Shown: positions 40,217-50,177, counted from the stretch's first letter. The stretch is DNA of 64,000 nt from Polynucleobacter sp. MWH-UH23A (GCF_040409805.1 NZ_CP099572.1:744001-808000), one strand, 5' to 3'. Notes: generated by a model not told the origin, from the sequence alone. Made by a program: numbers and translations.

Positions 40217-41632
40217 ATGAGCTCCACGGTAACTCAAGAAAATACACAAGAAAAAGAAGTCTTGTTTCATCCTGAGTTGCTTCAAAAATTCGACATTAAT
40301 GGACCGCGCTACACATCCTATCCAAGCGCTGATCGCTTCCATCATGAATTCTCAGAAAAAGATTATCTAGGGGCTCTCAAGCGAGTAGCAAATATTAACG
40401 AGCCTTTATCGCTGTATTTTCATTTACCGTTTTGCCCCAATATTTGCTACTACTGCGGTTGCAACAAGATCATCACAAAAGATCACGGTAGAAGTGCTAA
40501 GTACATTAAGTATTTGGCTAAAGAGATGGCCATGGTTTGTGATGCCATGGATGTCCATAAAAAAATTCCAATTACTCAGCTACATTGGGGTGGGGGCACG
40601 CCTACCTTTTTATCTCATGAAGAGATGATCGAGTTAATGCAGCACACTCGCCAGCACTTCGATTTATTGCCAGATGGCGAATATTCCATTGAGATTGATC
40701 CGAGAAGGGTGTCAGAAGAAGATATCAAGCTTTTAGCTGACTTGGGTTTTAATCGCATTAGCTTGGGTGTACAGGATTTCAATTTAGCAGTACAAGAAGC
40801 GGTGCATCGCGTTCAAACCATCGAAGAAACCCAGGCTGTAATGGATTGGTCGCGTAAGTATGGCTTTAAATCACGCAGTGTTGATTTGATTTATGGCTTA
40901 CCTAAGCAAACCCCTGAGACGTTTAAAGAAACTGTTGATGCGGTGCTAAAGATGAATCCGGATCGACTCTCGGTTTACAACTACGCTCATTTACCCCACA
41001 TCTTTAAGCCACAGCGTCGTATTGCAGAAGCTGATCTTCCACCAGCTGCAGCTAAGTTGGATATCCTATCCAACACCATCGAGAGGTTGGGTGAGGCTGG
41101 TTACCAATTTATTGGTATGGATCACTTTGCTAAACCCAATGATGAATTGGCAATAGCGCAAAAAGAGGGTAAATTGCATCGCAATTTTCAAGGCTATTCA
41201 ACCCAAGCAGAATGCGACCTCTTAGCTTTTGGAATCTCTTCTATTGGCAAGGTGGATGACTGTTACTCTCAGAATGTGCGCACTTTAGATGAGTACTATG
41301 CTGCGTTGGATTCTGGCCACCTTCCAGTATTAAGAGGTTTGCACTTAGATCAAGATGATTTATTGCGCCGTGAATTGATCGGCGAGTTGATGTGTCAATT
41401 CAATCTAGATACGAAGCGCTTTGCAGACGAACATAAGATCGACTTCAACACTTACTTCAAAACAGAGATAGATGAGCTTAAAGATCTAGAAAAAGCCGGT
41501 CTATTAGAGTGGCGTGATGAAGGGATTTACGTGCCCATCAAAGGACGCTTGCTAGCAAGACGTGTTGCGATGACTTTCGATCGACACCTTAGGGAATCGC
41601 ATGCTAAAGGCACGTATTCAAAAGTGCTTTAG
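40217..41632 (+). CDS. hemN: Oxygen-independent coproporphyrinogen III oxidase
   Basis: 471 residues. Radical-SAM cluster CxxxCxxC (CPNICYYCGC, about residue 72-81), GGGTPT motif (about 122) and the HemN C-terminal domain. It decarboxylates coproporphyrinogen III without oxygen. A perfect FNR box lies 17 bp after its stop; hemN itself shows no such box upstream within the operon. Confidence 0.96.
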   Translation: MSSTVTQENTQEKEVLFHPELLQKFDINGPRYTSYPSADRFHHEFSEKDYLGALKRVANINEPLSLYFHLPFCPNICYYCGCNKIITKDHGRSAKYIKYLAKEMAMVCDAMDVHKKIPITQLHWGGGTPTFLSHEEMIELMQHTRQHFDLLPDGEYSIEIDPRRVSEEDIKLLADLGFNRISLGVQDFNLAVQEAVHRVQTIEETQAVMDWSRKYGFKSRSVDLIYGLPKQTPETFKETVDAVLKMNPDRLSVYNYAHLPHIFKPQRRIAEADLPPAAAKLDILSNTIERLGEAGYQFIGMDHFAKPNDELAIAQKEGKLHRNFQGYSTQAECDLLAFGISSIGKVDDCYSQNVRTLDEYYAALDSGHLPVLRGLHLDQDDLLRRELIGELMCQFNLDTKRFADEHKIDFNTYFKTEIDELKDLEKAGLLEWRDEGIYVPIKGRLLARRVAMTFDRHLRESHAKGTYSKVL

Positions 41633-41649
41633 GGTAAACCACAGTCAAT

Positions 41650-41663
41650 TTGATCTAGATCAA
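41650..41663. promoter_or_regulatory. FNR/Anr box 1 (distal)
   Basis: TTGATCTAGATCAA is a perfect FNR/Anr palindrome (TTGAT-N4-ATCAA). Its centre is 72 bp from the second box and about 143 bp upstream of the ompW start. Confidence 0.8.
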
Positions 41664-41721
41664 ACAAGTAGGAAAACAATGTTGCTTTTAAACCATTAAA
41701 AAAATCTCGACACATAATCGT

Positions 41722-41735
41722 TTGATGTAAATCAA
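41722..41735. promoter_or_regulatory. FNR/Anr box 2 (proximal, ompW promoter)
   Basis: TTGATGTAAATCAA is a perfect FNR/Anr palindrome. Placed at -41.5 it would put the start point near 41770, with a -10-like CAAAAT at 41758-41763, a class II activated promoter for ompW. Confidence 0.82.
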
Positions 41736-41799
41736 ATTCCCCCAAGCGTATCAATTTCAAAATGAATCCATCGAAATTGATAACAAAAAGGGAATCATC

Positions 41800-42426
41800 A
41801 TGCGTCTTAAATCACTAGTGGCAGCAATCGCTACAGTTGCATCCTTAGCCCCAATCGCAGCACATGCTCAAGCAAATGAGAATCCATGGATGGTTCGTGT
41901 GCGTGCCGTGGACCTTCTTTGGAATAACGGTCAAACTGGTATTGCCCAGACTCAAAACCTAAAGGCTAAAAATGAATGGATTCCTGAATTTGATGTGACA
42001 TATTTCTTCACCAAGAATATCGCTACTGAGCTCGTGCTTACCTATCCGCAGCAAGTCACTATTAATAACGCATCAACGCAGGCTGGAAAAATAAGTGCAC
42101 TTCCACCGTCTCTCTTATTGCAATATCACTTTACTGATTTGGGTGCATTTAAGCCATATGTGGGCGCAGGTATTAACTACACCATTTTTGGCAATCGTCA
42201 AAATTTCCCTGCTTATAGCAATGCAGTGCAGGTTGAGCCATCGAGCGTGGGCTTTGTGGGTCAAATCGGCGCAGACTACATGTTTGACAAAAATTGGGGT
42301 GCTAACATTGATCTGAAATATGCAACTATGGCAACTAATGTGCAGTATGTTGCTGGTGGCGCGAATGCTGGCAAACTTACTTTGAATCCTTGGATGCCTG
42401 CAGTTGGTGTGACTTACAAGTTCTAA
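41800..42426 (+). CDS. ompW: Outer-membrane protein OmpW
   Basis: 208 residues. Signal peptide (to about 25, AHAQANENPW), an eight-stranded beta barrel, and C-terminal VGVTYKF with aromatic end. Conserved NPWMVRVRAVDL and DVTYFFTKNIATELVLT match OmpW. It transports small hydrophobic compounds and is known as FNR-controlled in E. coli, which matches the two boxes upstream. Confidence 0.93.
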   Translation: MRLKSLVAAIATVASLAPIAAHAQANENPWMVRVRAVDLLWNNGQTGIAQTQNLKAKNEWIPEFDVTYFFTKNIATELVLTYPQQVTINNASTQAGKISALPPSLLLQYHFTDLGAFKPYVGAGINYTIFGNRQNFPAYSNAVQVEPSSVGFVGQIGADYMFDKNWGANIDLKYATMATNVQYVAGGANAGKLTLNPWMPAVGVTYKF

Positions 42427-42448
42427 GAATTCAGCTCTTAGTATCTTG

Positions 42449-42478
42449 AAATGGGGCCCCTAGGGGTCCTATTTTTAT
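42449..42478 (+). terminator. Terminator after ompW
   Basis: AATGGGGCCCC and GGGGTCCTATT can pair with a minimal loop, followed by a T-rich run. The end overlaps the last codons of the convergent ATPase gene. Confidence 0.65.
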
Positions 42479-43071
42479 TTGATCAAATGATTAATTAGCT
42501 GCTCAAACTTCATCTGATCAAAATTCAGATTGTCAAAACGCTGAATCGATTGATGCTGGGGCGGATCAATCCTACGTTTGACATATTCATGCCAATGGGC
42601 CAGTTTCCATTGATCTCGAGGGTCGTTGCGCTTCTCCATTCGAGTTTTTGCTTTGCCTTCTTCAAGATCAATCCAAGCAATAGAAATCTTGGTTTGATTT
42701 GGTATTCCGAGTGCTTTGGGGTCAAACATGCGCCCACTTTGAATCTCTTTTGAAAATGGCCCCACGAGGATGACGTTCACGCCTAGCAATAGATTCTCTC
42801 GAGCAATGTCGATTAAGCCATGGTACTCCCAATCCCTTAGATTTTCTAAGTAGTAGGGGCTATCACGATCATTTGGGTTCTGGGTTGTTAGTTCCATCAC
42901 ATGGGCGCTAAAGGCGCCATAAACCGTGTCTTTATCTAAAAAGAAAAAGTCTTCCCCAGTCCTTTCGATGATGAGCGGTAGTGCTTTTTTGGCTAGCGTT
43001 GATTTCCCAGTGCCGGCATGACCTGCAAAAAGGATGAGGCTGGGGGTAGAGGGGGTGAGTTTACAGACCAT
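42475..43071 (-). CDS. AAA-type ATP-binding protein / kinase
   Basis: 198 residues with Walker A GHAGTGKST (17-25) and a FLDKDTVYGAF region, characteristic of small P-loop kinases (Zeta-toxin/shikimate-kinase-like). The C-terminal part has lid-type Arg residues (KTRMEKRNDPRDQW). Substrate unknown. The gene runs toward ompW and diverges from the ABC-F gene. Confidence 0.75.
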   Translation of the reverse strand: MVCKLTPSTPSLILFAGHAGTGKSTLAKKALPLIIERTGEDFFFLDKDTVYGAFSAHVMELTTQNPNDRDSPYYLENLRDWEYHGLIDIARENLLLGVNVILVGPFSKEIQSGRMFDPKALGIPNQTKISIAWIDLEEGKAKTRMEKRNDPRDQWKLAHWHEYVKRRIDPPQHQSIQRFDNLNFDQMKFEQLINHLIK

Positions 43072-43138
43072 TTGTCATTAGTCTCGCAGAAATCGAGAGA
43101 AATTTCTTCTGTTTCTCTGAAGTGACGATAATGTCGCC

Positions 43139-45061
43139 ATGGCTTTAATCGTACTAACTGATGCAAAACTGGCTTTTGGCCATGTAGATCTCCTAGCAAA
43201 TACCGCTTTTTCGCTCGAATCAGGCGAACGCGTTGGCTTAATCGGCCGCAATGGCACTGGCAAATCCTCTTTATTGAAGATCCTTGCTGGCATAGAAAAA
43301 ATGGATGACGGGCTCTTGCAATATCAGCAAGGGCTTCGTATTGCCTATGTTCCTCAAGAGCCCATATTTGAGGCAGAAGAAACAGTCTTTGAGGCGGTTT
43401 CTAAGGGGGTTGCCGAAGCAAAAGCTTTGCGTGAGGAGTATGAGGCTCTTAGCGTCGGCGAATGGGACGATGCTGCTCATCATCGCTTGGATGAGGTTCA
43501 GTCCAAACTTGAAGCGCTAAGTGGTTGGAACTGGGAGCAGCGTGTTCACGAAACTCTAGATCGTTTGCATTTAGATGCCGAAGTCAAAATTAGTAATTTG
43601 TCTGGCGGTACAAAAAAACGAGTAGCACTTGCTAGAGCATTGGTTGAAGTTCCGGATGTTCTATTGTTGGATGAGCCAACCAACCACTTAGATTTAGATT
43701 CAATTGCGTGGCTAGAAGAGCTTCTGAAAGAATATCAAGGCTCTGTGATTCTGATTACGCACGATCGAGCATTTTTAGATAATGTTTGCACGCAGATAGT
43801 AGAGCTTGATCGTGGAATTTTGCGAAGTTACCCCGGAAACTTCACGCAATATGAAGTGCTTAAAGAGCAGGAGTTGAATGCTGAATCTTTGGCTAACGCT
43901 AGAGCTGACAAGCTCTTGGCACAAGAAGAGATTTGGATTCGGAAGGGCGTTGAGGCAAGGCGTACTCGCAGCGTAGCCCGCATTGCTCGCTTGGAAAAAC
44001 TGCGTGCTAGTCGCGCTGAGCGAAGAGATGCGATGGGACAGGTTAAGCTTGCTGTTTCTGCTGGTGAGCGAAGCGGCAAGATTGTTGCTGAGTTACAAAA
44101 TGTCAGCAAGTCTTATGACAGACCGATTGTGAAAGACTTTACGGCCACAATATTGCGTGGCGATAAGGTTGGTTTGCTTGGTCCAAATGGTGCTGGCAAA
44201 ACAACTTTGCTGAAATTAATTTTAGGAACAATCGCACCAGATTCTGGTTCTGCAACTATGGGTACCCGTATTGAGGTTGCTTACTTTGACCAGATGCGCG
44301 AAGGTCTTAACCTCAATGCATCACTAGAGGACTATATTAGTCCTGGCAGCGAATGGATTGAAATTAATGGCAATAAGAAACACGTTAAAAGTTACTTGAG
44401 TGATTTCTTATTCGCGCCAGAGAGAACTAATTCTCCGGTGGGTACATTGTCTGGTGGGGAGCGCAACCGTCTTTTGTTAGCTCGTCTATTTGCAAGGCCA
44501 GCGAATGTGCTGGTTTTGGATGAACCAACCAACGATTTAGATATTGATACCCTCGATTTGCTAGAGCAGTTACTACAAGACTACAAAGGAACTGTTTTCT
44601 TGGTAAGTCATGATCGATATTTTCTAGATAATGTGGTCACTAGCATCATCGCCCATGAAGGTGATGGCTTTTGGCGTGAGTATGAGGGTGGCTATGAAGA
44701 CTGGAAAATTCAGAAAGCCCGTTCAGAACAGTTGCGTACTGATAACCAAAGGCAAAAAGTTTCTACAAAGCAAGAATCTGCATTGTCTCCGACACCAACC
44801 GCGACGCTTAAGACAGTCGTTAAAAATAACGTACAGAAGCTTAATGGCAAAGAACGGCAAGAGCTGGAGGGGTTGCCTGCCCTTATTGAAGAGTTGGAGG
44901 CTGAGCAGGCAGACATCGGTATTGCGATGAGCAATCCTGATTTATATAAAAACGAGCCAGAATTAGCCGCTAGCATGCAGGCGCGCTTGAGCGAGATTAC
45001 TGAGCAGCTAGATCAAAAGTTGCAGCGCTGGGAAGCTTTGTTGAGCCGCTCAGAATCTTAG
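43139..45061 (+). CDS. uup: ABC-F ATPase, Uup type
   Basis: 640 residues. Two ATP-binding cassettes with Walker A (GLIGRNGTGKSS, GLLGPNGAGKTT) and signatures (LSGGTKKR, LSGGERNR), an interdomain linker, and a C-terminal coiled coil (ALIEELEAEQADIG). ABC-F proteins act on ribosomes; Uup also limits transposon excision in E. coli. The start is ATG 43139 with 67 bp to the divergent ATPase. Confidence 0.9.
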   Translation: MALIVLTDAKLAFGHVDLLANTAFSLESGERVGLIGRNGTGKSSLLKILAGIEKMDDGLLQYQQGLRIAYVPQEPIFEAEETVFEAVSKGVAEAKALREEYEALSVGEWDDAAHHRLDEVQSKLEALSGWNWEQRVHETLDRLHLDAEVKISNLSGGTKKRVALARALVEVPDVLLLDEPTNHLDLDSIAWLEELLKEYQGSVILITHDRAFLDNVCTQIVELDRGILRSYPGNFTQYEVLKEQELNAESLANARADKLLAQEEIWIRKGVEARRTRSVARIARLEKLRASRAERRDAMGQVKLAVSAGERSGKIVAELQNVSKSYDRPIVKDFTATILRGDKVGLLGPNGAGKTTLLKLILGTIAPDSGSATMGTRIEVAYFDQMREGLNLNASLEDYISPGSEWIEINGNKKHVKSYLSDFLFAPERTNSPVGTLSGGERNRLLLARLFARPANVLVLDEPTNDLDIDTLDLLEQLLQDYKGTVFLVSHDRYFLDNVVTSIIAHEGDGFWREYEGGYEDWKIQKARSEQLRTDNQRQKVSTKQESALSPTPTATLKTVVKNNVQKLNGKERQELEGLPALIEELEAEQADIGIAMSNPDLYKNEPELAASMQARLSEITEQLDQKLQRWEALLSRSES

Positions 45062-45065
45062 GGGA

Positions 45066-45386
45066 TTAGTCACCGCGATGAAGTTGTGCGCGTAACTGCG
45101 CAATTTCATCGAGCAGATCAAGTGCTAGAGCAACGCCCGGAACATTTAATTCAAGATCATGGGTAAGGTGAGCGGCAGTCTTTGCTCTACGTAAAGAATC
45201 ACCACTAAAACGCCAGTCTTCTGGTGACGAGCCGGTAGGGCTCAATACTCCTTCGGTTACCCAAGTCATAATTAAATCTTCTGGGGTCCGTGATGCATGT
45301 GAGAGCTCAACAATACTCATATGTACTTCGTACTCGACAACGCTACCTTCAATCCAGGTGATATTGCTTGTATTTGTTTGTGTCAT
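45066..45386 (-). CDS. cbpM: Chaperone modulator CbpM
   Basis: 106 residues, MerR-like N-terminal helix-turn-helix (MTWVTEGVLSP) and a C-terminal helix (LDLLDEIAQLRAQL). CbpM binds and inhibits CbpA. It starts 4 nt after the cbpA stop, typical of the operon. It is convergent with uup, stops 4 bp apart. Confidence 0.88.
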   Translation of the reverse strand: MTQTNTSNITWIEGSVVEYEVHMSIVELSHASRTPEDLIMTWVTEGVLSPTGSSPEDWRFSGDSLRRAKTAAHLTHDLELNVPGVALALDLLDEIAQLRAQLHRGD

Positions 45387-45390
45387 GGCA

Positions 45391-46371
45391 TCATCCCTTC
45401 AAATGGGTTCTAGGGTTGAAATCAAAAGCCTTCTCAAAGTTTTGATACGCCTCTTTACGAGCATCGGTATCGGCGGGCGGCAGTGCGATAGTCGGGACTA
45501 CATATAGGTCGCCAGGTTCTGCGCTTGGTATACCTTTGCCCTTAAGGCGCATTTTTCGCCCGGCCACAGTGCCTGCCGGTATTTTGAGTTCCAATGTTGA
45601 TCCAGCAGGAGTTGGAAAATTGACAGTAGTTCCGAGAGCAGCTTCCCATGGCGCAAGAGGGATATCGATAAAGACATCTTTTCCATCAATGCGATAAATA
45701 GGGTCCGCATGAAAATCAATTTCAAGATAAAGATCGCCTGCAGGCCCTTGACCAACGCTTGGGCCACCTTGTCCAGAAAGCCTGAGATTCTGACCTGCTT
45801 TAATTCCTTTGGGGATGCTGACATCCAGTTTGCGTTCTTGCGTTATCACGTGACCGCTTGCATCCATAGTTGGCATGTGTAGGGCAATAGTTCGCTTAGC
45901 GCCGTTATACGCATCAGCAAGATCAATCAAAATTTTGGCGTGATGATCTTGCCCTTTGAAATTCATGCCTTGGCGTGTATGGCTACCTTTACCACCCTGT
46001 CGGTGCCTGCCTCTGCCAAATAGGGATTCAAAAAATTCGCTTTGATTACCCTCAAACCCACCGCCATATCCTGGGTGGCTACCGCCAAAGCCGCCGTCGG
46101 AATATTCAAAGCCTTCATTCCAGTCAGGCGGGGGAGTGAAGTCCTGACCATTTTTCCAGTTGGCGCCAAAGCGATCGTAAGCCGCCCGCTTCTCTGTGTC
46201 TTTTAATACGGCGTAGGCTTCGCCAATTTCTTTGAATTTTTCTTCGGCACCAGCCTCTTTATTGACGTCTGGGTGATACTTGCGAGCCATCTTGCGATAG
46301 GCCGATTTGATTTCTGCCTCGGTGGCTGTGCGGGCAAGACCGAGGGTTTCGTAATAATCCCTAAATTTCAT
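45391..46371 (-). CDS. cbpA: Curved DNA-binding co-chaperone CbpA
   Basis: 326 residues. J domain with HPD (KYHPDVNKEAG, about 32-42), Gly/Phe-rich segment (about 75-125), and two substrate-binding beta domains with no zinc finger, which separates CbpA from DnaJ. It works with DnaK. cbpM follows in the operon. Confidence 0.93.
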   Translation of the reverse strand: MKFRDYYETLGLARTATEAEIKSAYRKMARKYHPDVNKEAGAEEKFKEIGEAYAVLKDTEKRAAYDRFGANWKNGQDFTPPPDWNEGFEYSDGGFGGSHPGYGGGFEGNQSEFFESLFGRGRHRQGGKGSHTRQGMNFKGQDHHAKILIDLADAYNGAKRTIALHMPTMDASGHVITQERKLDVSIPKGIKAGQNLRLSGQGGPSVGQGPAGDLYLEIDFHADPIYRIDGKDVFIDIPLAPWEAALGTTVNFPTPAGSTLELKIPAGTVAGRKMRLKGKGIPSAEPGDLYVVPTIALPPADTDARKEAYQNFEKAFDFNPRTHLKG

Positions 46372-46431
46372 ATGCCTGTGTTAATCCTTAACCAATTGAT
46401 ACTGCATTAATGGATTAATTCTACAGGCGTA

Positions 46432-47979
46432 TTAGCTCATTACGCCAATTTGCCAAGGCACAAATTCATAGTCTCCTAGACCTAAAAGCTCGCTCTTAGA
46501 TCGTTCTCCAGACGCCGTTCTAAGGAATAGTTCGAAGATGCGCTGCCCCATCTCTTGGACAGAGATTGTTCCGTCCAAAATTTCCCCACAGTTAATATCC
46601 ATATCTTCAGTTAGACGCTGATACATAGGGGTATTTGTAGCCAATTTAATGCAAGGTGCGGGTTTGGATCCAAACATGGAGCCACGACCAGTAGTAAAGG
46701 CAACGAGATTTGCTCCACCAGCAATTTGACCGGTTGCAGATACAGGATCAAATCCAGGGGTGTCCATAAACACAAAGCCTTTGGTGGTAACTGGCTCTGC
46801 ATATTTGTACACTTCCATTAACGGACCAGTTCCACCTTTCATGGAGGAGCCTAATGATTTCTCAAAAATATTAGCTAGTCCACCAATTTGATTTCCTGGA
46901 CTTACTTGGCCGTTAATCTGCACATCGCGACCAACGGAATATTCATCTTTCCACCAACGAATACGTTTTATCAACTTTTCGCCAATTTCTTTGCTTGCAG
47001 CGCGCCGAGTGAGGGTGTGCTCAACCCCATAAATCTCGGGGGTCTCAGACAAAATACCGGTGCCACCATGGCGAGAGAGGATATCAATCGCTGCGCCTAG
47101 TGCGGGGTTAGCTGTAATGGAGGAAAAGCCATCCGAACCCCCGCACTGAAGACCTACTATGAGGTGACTTGCGGATACAGTTTGTCGGTTTGCTTTATTG
47201 GCTTCAGGTAACAACGCTTTAACTGCTTCGATACCAGCTTCAATCGTTTTGCGTGTTCCGCCGGACTCTTGCATGATGAAGGTATGCAAGTTAGATCCCT
47301 CTTTAAGATCCTCTTGTTCCATTAAACCTTTTAGTTGATTACGTTCGCAACCAAGACCCACAATTAAGGCGGCCGCAAGATTGGGGTGGCGAGCATATCC
47401 GGCCATGGTGCGACGAAGCAATTGCATCGGCTCACCGCTCATTTCCATTCCACAGCCGATGCTATGACTGAACGCAACAACACCATCAACATTGGGAAAA
47501 TCTTTTAAACGTTCTGGTGTGAAATAAGCGGCGATTTTGTTTACTACGGTGGCGGAGCAGTTAACTGTCGACAAAATACCGATGAAGTTACGTGTACCCA
47601 CCTTGCCATTTGATCGGACATAGCCCTGGAAGGTTGCGCGCTCAGACTCGGGAAGCATTTGAGTGGGTTTGTATTCGCTAGCATGCGCATAATCGCGATC
47701 AAATTCACGGAACTCAGTATTGTGACTATGAACCATAGTCCCAGGTTCAATATCCGTATTAGCAAAACCTACAGTAACGTTATATTTAAGAATGGGCTCA
47801 CCCTTAAGAATCTTCTTCGCAGCAATTTTGTAGCCTGCAGGTACTTGGCTACGACTGGTGAAGTTCTCGCTAGGTACTTCAGTGCCAATGCCCACGTCTA
47901 TTCGAGCAACAACAATGTTGTCATTCGGATGTAGACGGATGATTGGGCCGGCTAATTTTTTTTCAGAGATTTCAATCAT
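46432..47979 (-). CDS. UxaA-family dehydratase (altronate/galactarate dehydratase type)
   Basis: 515 residues covering both the small SAF domain (about 1-100) and the large UxaA domain (GRGSMFGSKPAPCIKLATNT, CGGSDGFSSITANPA). The full-length two-domain form dehydrates sugar acids such as altronate or galactarate, using iron. The downstream residues GCGMEM and LGCERNQ hold conserved Cys. The substrate is not decided by sequence. It is 27 nt downstream of a Bug gene and belongs to a sugar-acid locus. Confidence 0.88.
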   Translation of the reverse strand: MIEISEKKLAGPIIRLHPNDNIVVARIDVGIGTEVPSENFTSRSQVPAGYKIAAKKILKGEPILKYNVTVGFANTDIEPGTMVHSHNTEFREFDRDYAHASEYKPTQMLPESERATFQGYVRSNGKVGTRNFIGILSTVNCSATVVNKIAAYFTPERLKDFPNVDGVVAFSHSIGCGMEMSGEPMQLLRRTMAGYARHPNLAAALIVGLGCERNQLKGLMEQEDLKEGSNLHTFIMQESGGTRKTIEAGIEAVKALLPEANKANRQTVSASHLIVGLQCGGSDGFSSITANPALGAAIDILSRHGGTGILSETPEIYGVEHTLTRRAASKEIGEKLIKRIRWWKDEYSVGRDVQINGQVSPGNQIGGLANIFEKSLGSSMKGGTGPLMEVYKYAEPVTTKGFVFMDTPGFDPVSATGQIAGGANLVAFTTGRGSMFGSKPAPCIKLATNTPMYQRLTEDMDINCGEILDGTISVQEMGQRIFELFLRTASGERSKSELLGLGDYEFVPWQIGVMS

Positions 47980-48006
47980 GGAATGCTTTCTAGTAAAGGA
48001 ATGTAA

Positions 48007-48969
48007 TTATTCTGCCGTAGCGCCAGATTTCTTGACAATTGGACCCCATTTAGCGACCTCAGATTTGATGTAATCACCTAGCTGACTAGGGGTGCTGGTG
48101 ACAATCTCAAAACCTTTGCCGTTAATTTGGCTTTTAATCTCTGGGTTATTTAAAACTGTATTTAACTGCGAATTGAGTTTGTCAATAATTGCCTTTGGGG
48201 TATTAGCAGGGGCAACAATTGCGTATACCAACTCAACTTCAAACTTAGGTAGAAATTCAGAAATTGCTGGAATTTCAGGTGCATTTGGTGAGCGCTTGAG
48301 GCTGGTGATTCCAAGCGGAATTAATTTTCCTGAACGAACGTAAGGGAGTGCTGCGGGTGTGCCAACCAAGGCAGTTTCAATTTGCCCGCCCAGTACATCG
48401 GTAAGTGCTGGTGCTGCGCCTTTATAAGGAACATGCAGGATGTCGGTTCCTGCTTGCGTATTAAAGAGCTCGCCACCAAGATGCAATGGGGTGCCTGCAC
48501 CCGAAGAGGCAAAGCTAACCTTATTCGGATTTGCCTTTGCATAAGCAATCAGCTCTGGGATAGTTTTAAACGGTGCCGAGGGATTGGCTACAAATAACAA
48601 CGAGGAAGAAGCAACCAATGAGACTGGTGAAAAATCTTTAACGAGGTTGTAATTTAGTTTTTTATAAAGCGTTTCATTAATAGCCTGGGTGCCTACCATC
48701 ATCAAGAAAAGCGTGTATCCATCAGGTTTGGAGTTTGCAACATACTCTGCTGCTAAGTTGGCGCCAGCACCTGGTTTATTTTCAATAATGATAGGCTGCC
48801 CAAGATTCTCACCAAGCTTTGGCGCAAAGCCTCGAGCTAGAACATCAGAAGGGCCTCCTGCTGCGAATGGAATAACCAATTTAATCGGCTGAGAGGGATA
48901 GCTTTGAGCTTGCGCATTTAAGGTAAAGCAAATACTGATAAGCGACAATGCTAAAAATACTTTTCTCAT
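48007..48969 (-). CDS. Bug-family substrate-binding protein
   Basis: 320 residues. Signal peptide to about residue 22 (NAQAQSYPSQ), then the Bug N-terminus QPIKLVIPFAAGGPSDVLAR. It is transcribed with the UxaA-type dehydratase and so probably captures the sugar acid or a related carboxylate (inference). No tctA/tctB follow it. Confidence 0.9.
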   Translation of the reverse strand: MRKVFLALSLISICFTLNAQAQSYPSQPIKLVIPFAAGGPSDVLARGFAPKLGENLGQPIIIENKPGAGANLAAEYVANSKPDGYTLFLMMVGTQAINETLYKKLNYNLVKDFSPVSLVASSSLLFVANPSAPFKTIPELIAYAKANPNKVSFASSGAGTPLHLGGELFNTQAGTDILHVPYKGAAPALTDVLGGQIETALVGTPAALPYVRSGKLIPLGITSLKRSPNAPEIPAISEFLPKFEVELVYAIVAPANTPKAIIDKLNSQLNTVLNNPEIKSQINGKGFEIVTSTPSQLGDYIKSEVAKWGPIVKKSGATAE

Positions 48970-49031
48970 GTAATGTTCTCCTTAATTATTTTCTTAATCT
49001 TTTCTTTTAATGTGTTGGTTAATTTTTTAAT

Positions 49032-50177
49032 ATGAAGATTACTCAGGCTCTCATTTTTCCGTTATCCATCCCATTGATTGAGCCAATCAAGATGGCCAAG
49101 GAAGTCATCACAGATGCCAAAACTGTGTTGGTTTGTTTGGCTGATGAAGATGGCCTCCAAGGTTGGGGTGAGGCGTCGGTTGCGCCACTGATGACGGGTG
49201 AGACCCTTGATAGTTTATTTGCCAGCATTAAATACTTGACAGAAAGAATGCGCTTAACAGAGTGGACCGAGCCCAAGGCTTTCGCTGGCCAACTTGATAC
49301 GATCCTGTATGGCAATCCATCAGCAAAGTCTTGCTTGGAAATGGCGTTGCTTGATTTGTACACGCAAAAGAAATCAATACCTTTATGGAAATACCTGCAG
49401 TCCCTAAGCAATGAAAGCGCCCCAGTAAGTCCGAAAGACATTCCATTATTAAGAATGCTTGGTGGCACTTTAGATAAAGAGATTGCAGACGCAAAAACAT
49501 TTCGCCAAGCTGGATTTAAGCATTGGAAAATCAAGATTGGCCTTTTATCTTTAGATGAAGATTTGCATCGTGTAAAGGTATTGTCTGAGTTGCTAAAGGG
49601 CGACGTGGTATCAGTGGATGCTAATGGCGCCATGCCTTTGGCAGATGCAATTCGCTTTTGTGAGTCTACAGAAGCTAAAAATTTATCTTTCGCAGAGCAA
49701 TTGATTAATGCGAATTCTTCATTAGAAGATTTTGTATTGCTTAAGAAGCAATCCGCAATCCCCATTGCCTTGGATGAGTCTATCCATGGCAAAGAAGAGA
49801 TTGAAAGCTTTATTAACGCAAAAGCTTTTGATGGTGCAAGCCTTAAATTAATCAAAACTGGTGGAGTTCTGGGAGCATGGATTTGTGCCCAGACATTGCG
49901 TGCAAACAGTTTCAAGCTAAATTTAGCGTGCAAAGTCGCAGAAACATCCTTATCAGGTGCGGCAACCGCCTCAATTGGCTTTGCCTTAGGCGAAGTTCCC
50001 TGGGGATTTAGCATGTCAAATCAATATTTGCAGTTTGATATTTGTGATAAGCCGTTGCGAGCAAATCAGGGGCATTTGGACTGCGCCCAAATGAATGCTG
50101 TTGGTGTTGGCATTACCCCCAATATTGATCGCGTGAAAGATGCTGTGGCTCAAGGCTATTCGGCTATTCAATATTAA
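49032..50177 (+). CDS. Enolase-superfamily enzyme, muconate-lactonizing (MLE) subgroup
   Basis: 381 residues. Capping domain, then the barrel with acid/base lysines K166-x-K168 (HWKIKIG), metal ligands D196 (DANG), E222 (AEQL) and D248 (LDES), and a lysine on strand 6, K272 (SLKLIKTGG). Two catalytic lysines place it in the MLE subgroup, which covers cycloisomerases, racemases and epimerases. It is divergent from the Bug gene and 62 bp away, and its end overlaps the convergent dehydrogenase by 14 nt. Confidence 0.85.
   Translation: MKITQALIFPLSIPLIEPIKMAKEVITDAKTVLVCLADEDGLQGWGEASVAPLMTGETLDSLFASIKYLTERMRLTEWTEPKAFAGQLDTILYGNPSAKSCLEMALLDLYTQKKSIPLWKYLQSLSNESAPVSPKDIPLLRMLGGTLDKEIADAKTFRQAGFKHWKIKIGLLSLDEDLHRVKVLSELLKGDVVSVDANGAMPLADAIRFCESTEAKNLSFAEQLINANSSLEDFVLLKKQSAIPIALDESIHGKEEIESFINAKAFDGASLKLIKTGGVLGAWICAQTLRANSFKLNLACKVAETSLSGAATASIGFALGEVPWGFSMSNQYLQFDICDKPLRANQGHLDCAQMNAVGVGITPNIDRVKDAVAQGYSAIQY

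Noticed and set aside
49043..50014. 323-codon open frame on the minus strand inside the enolase-superfamily gene
   Set aside because: It lies fully antisense to a gene whose active-site residues are all present, has no ribosome-binding site and shows no domain.
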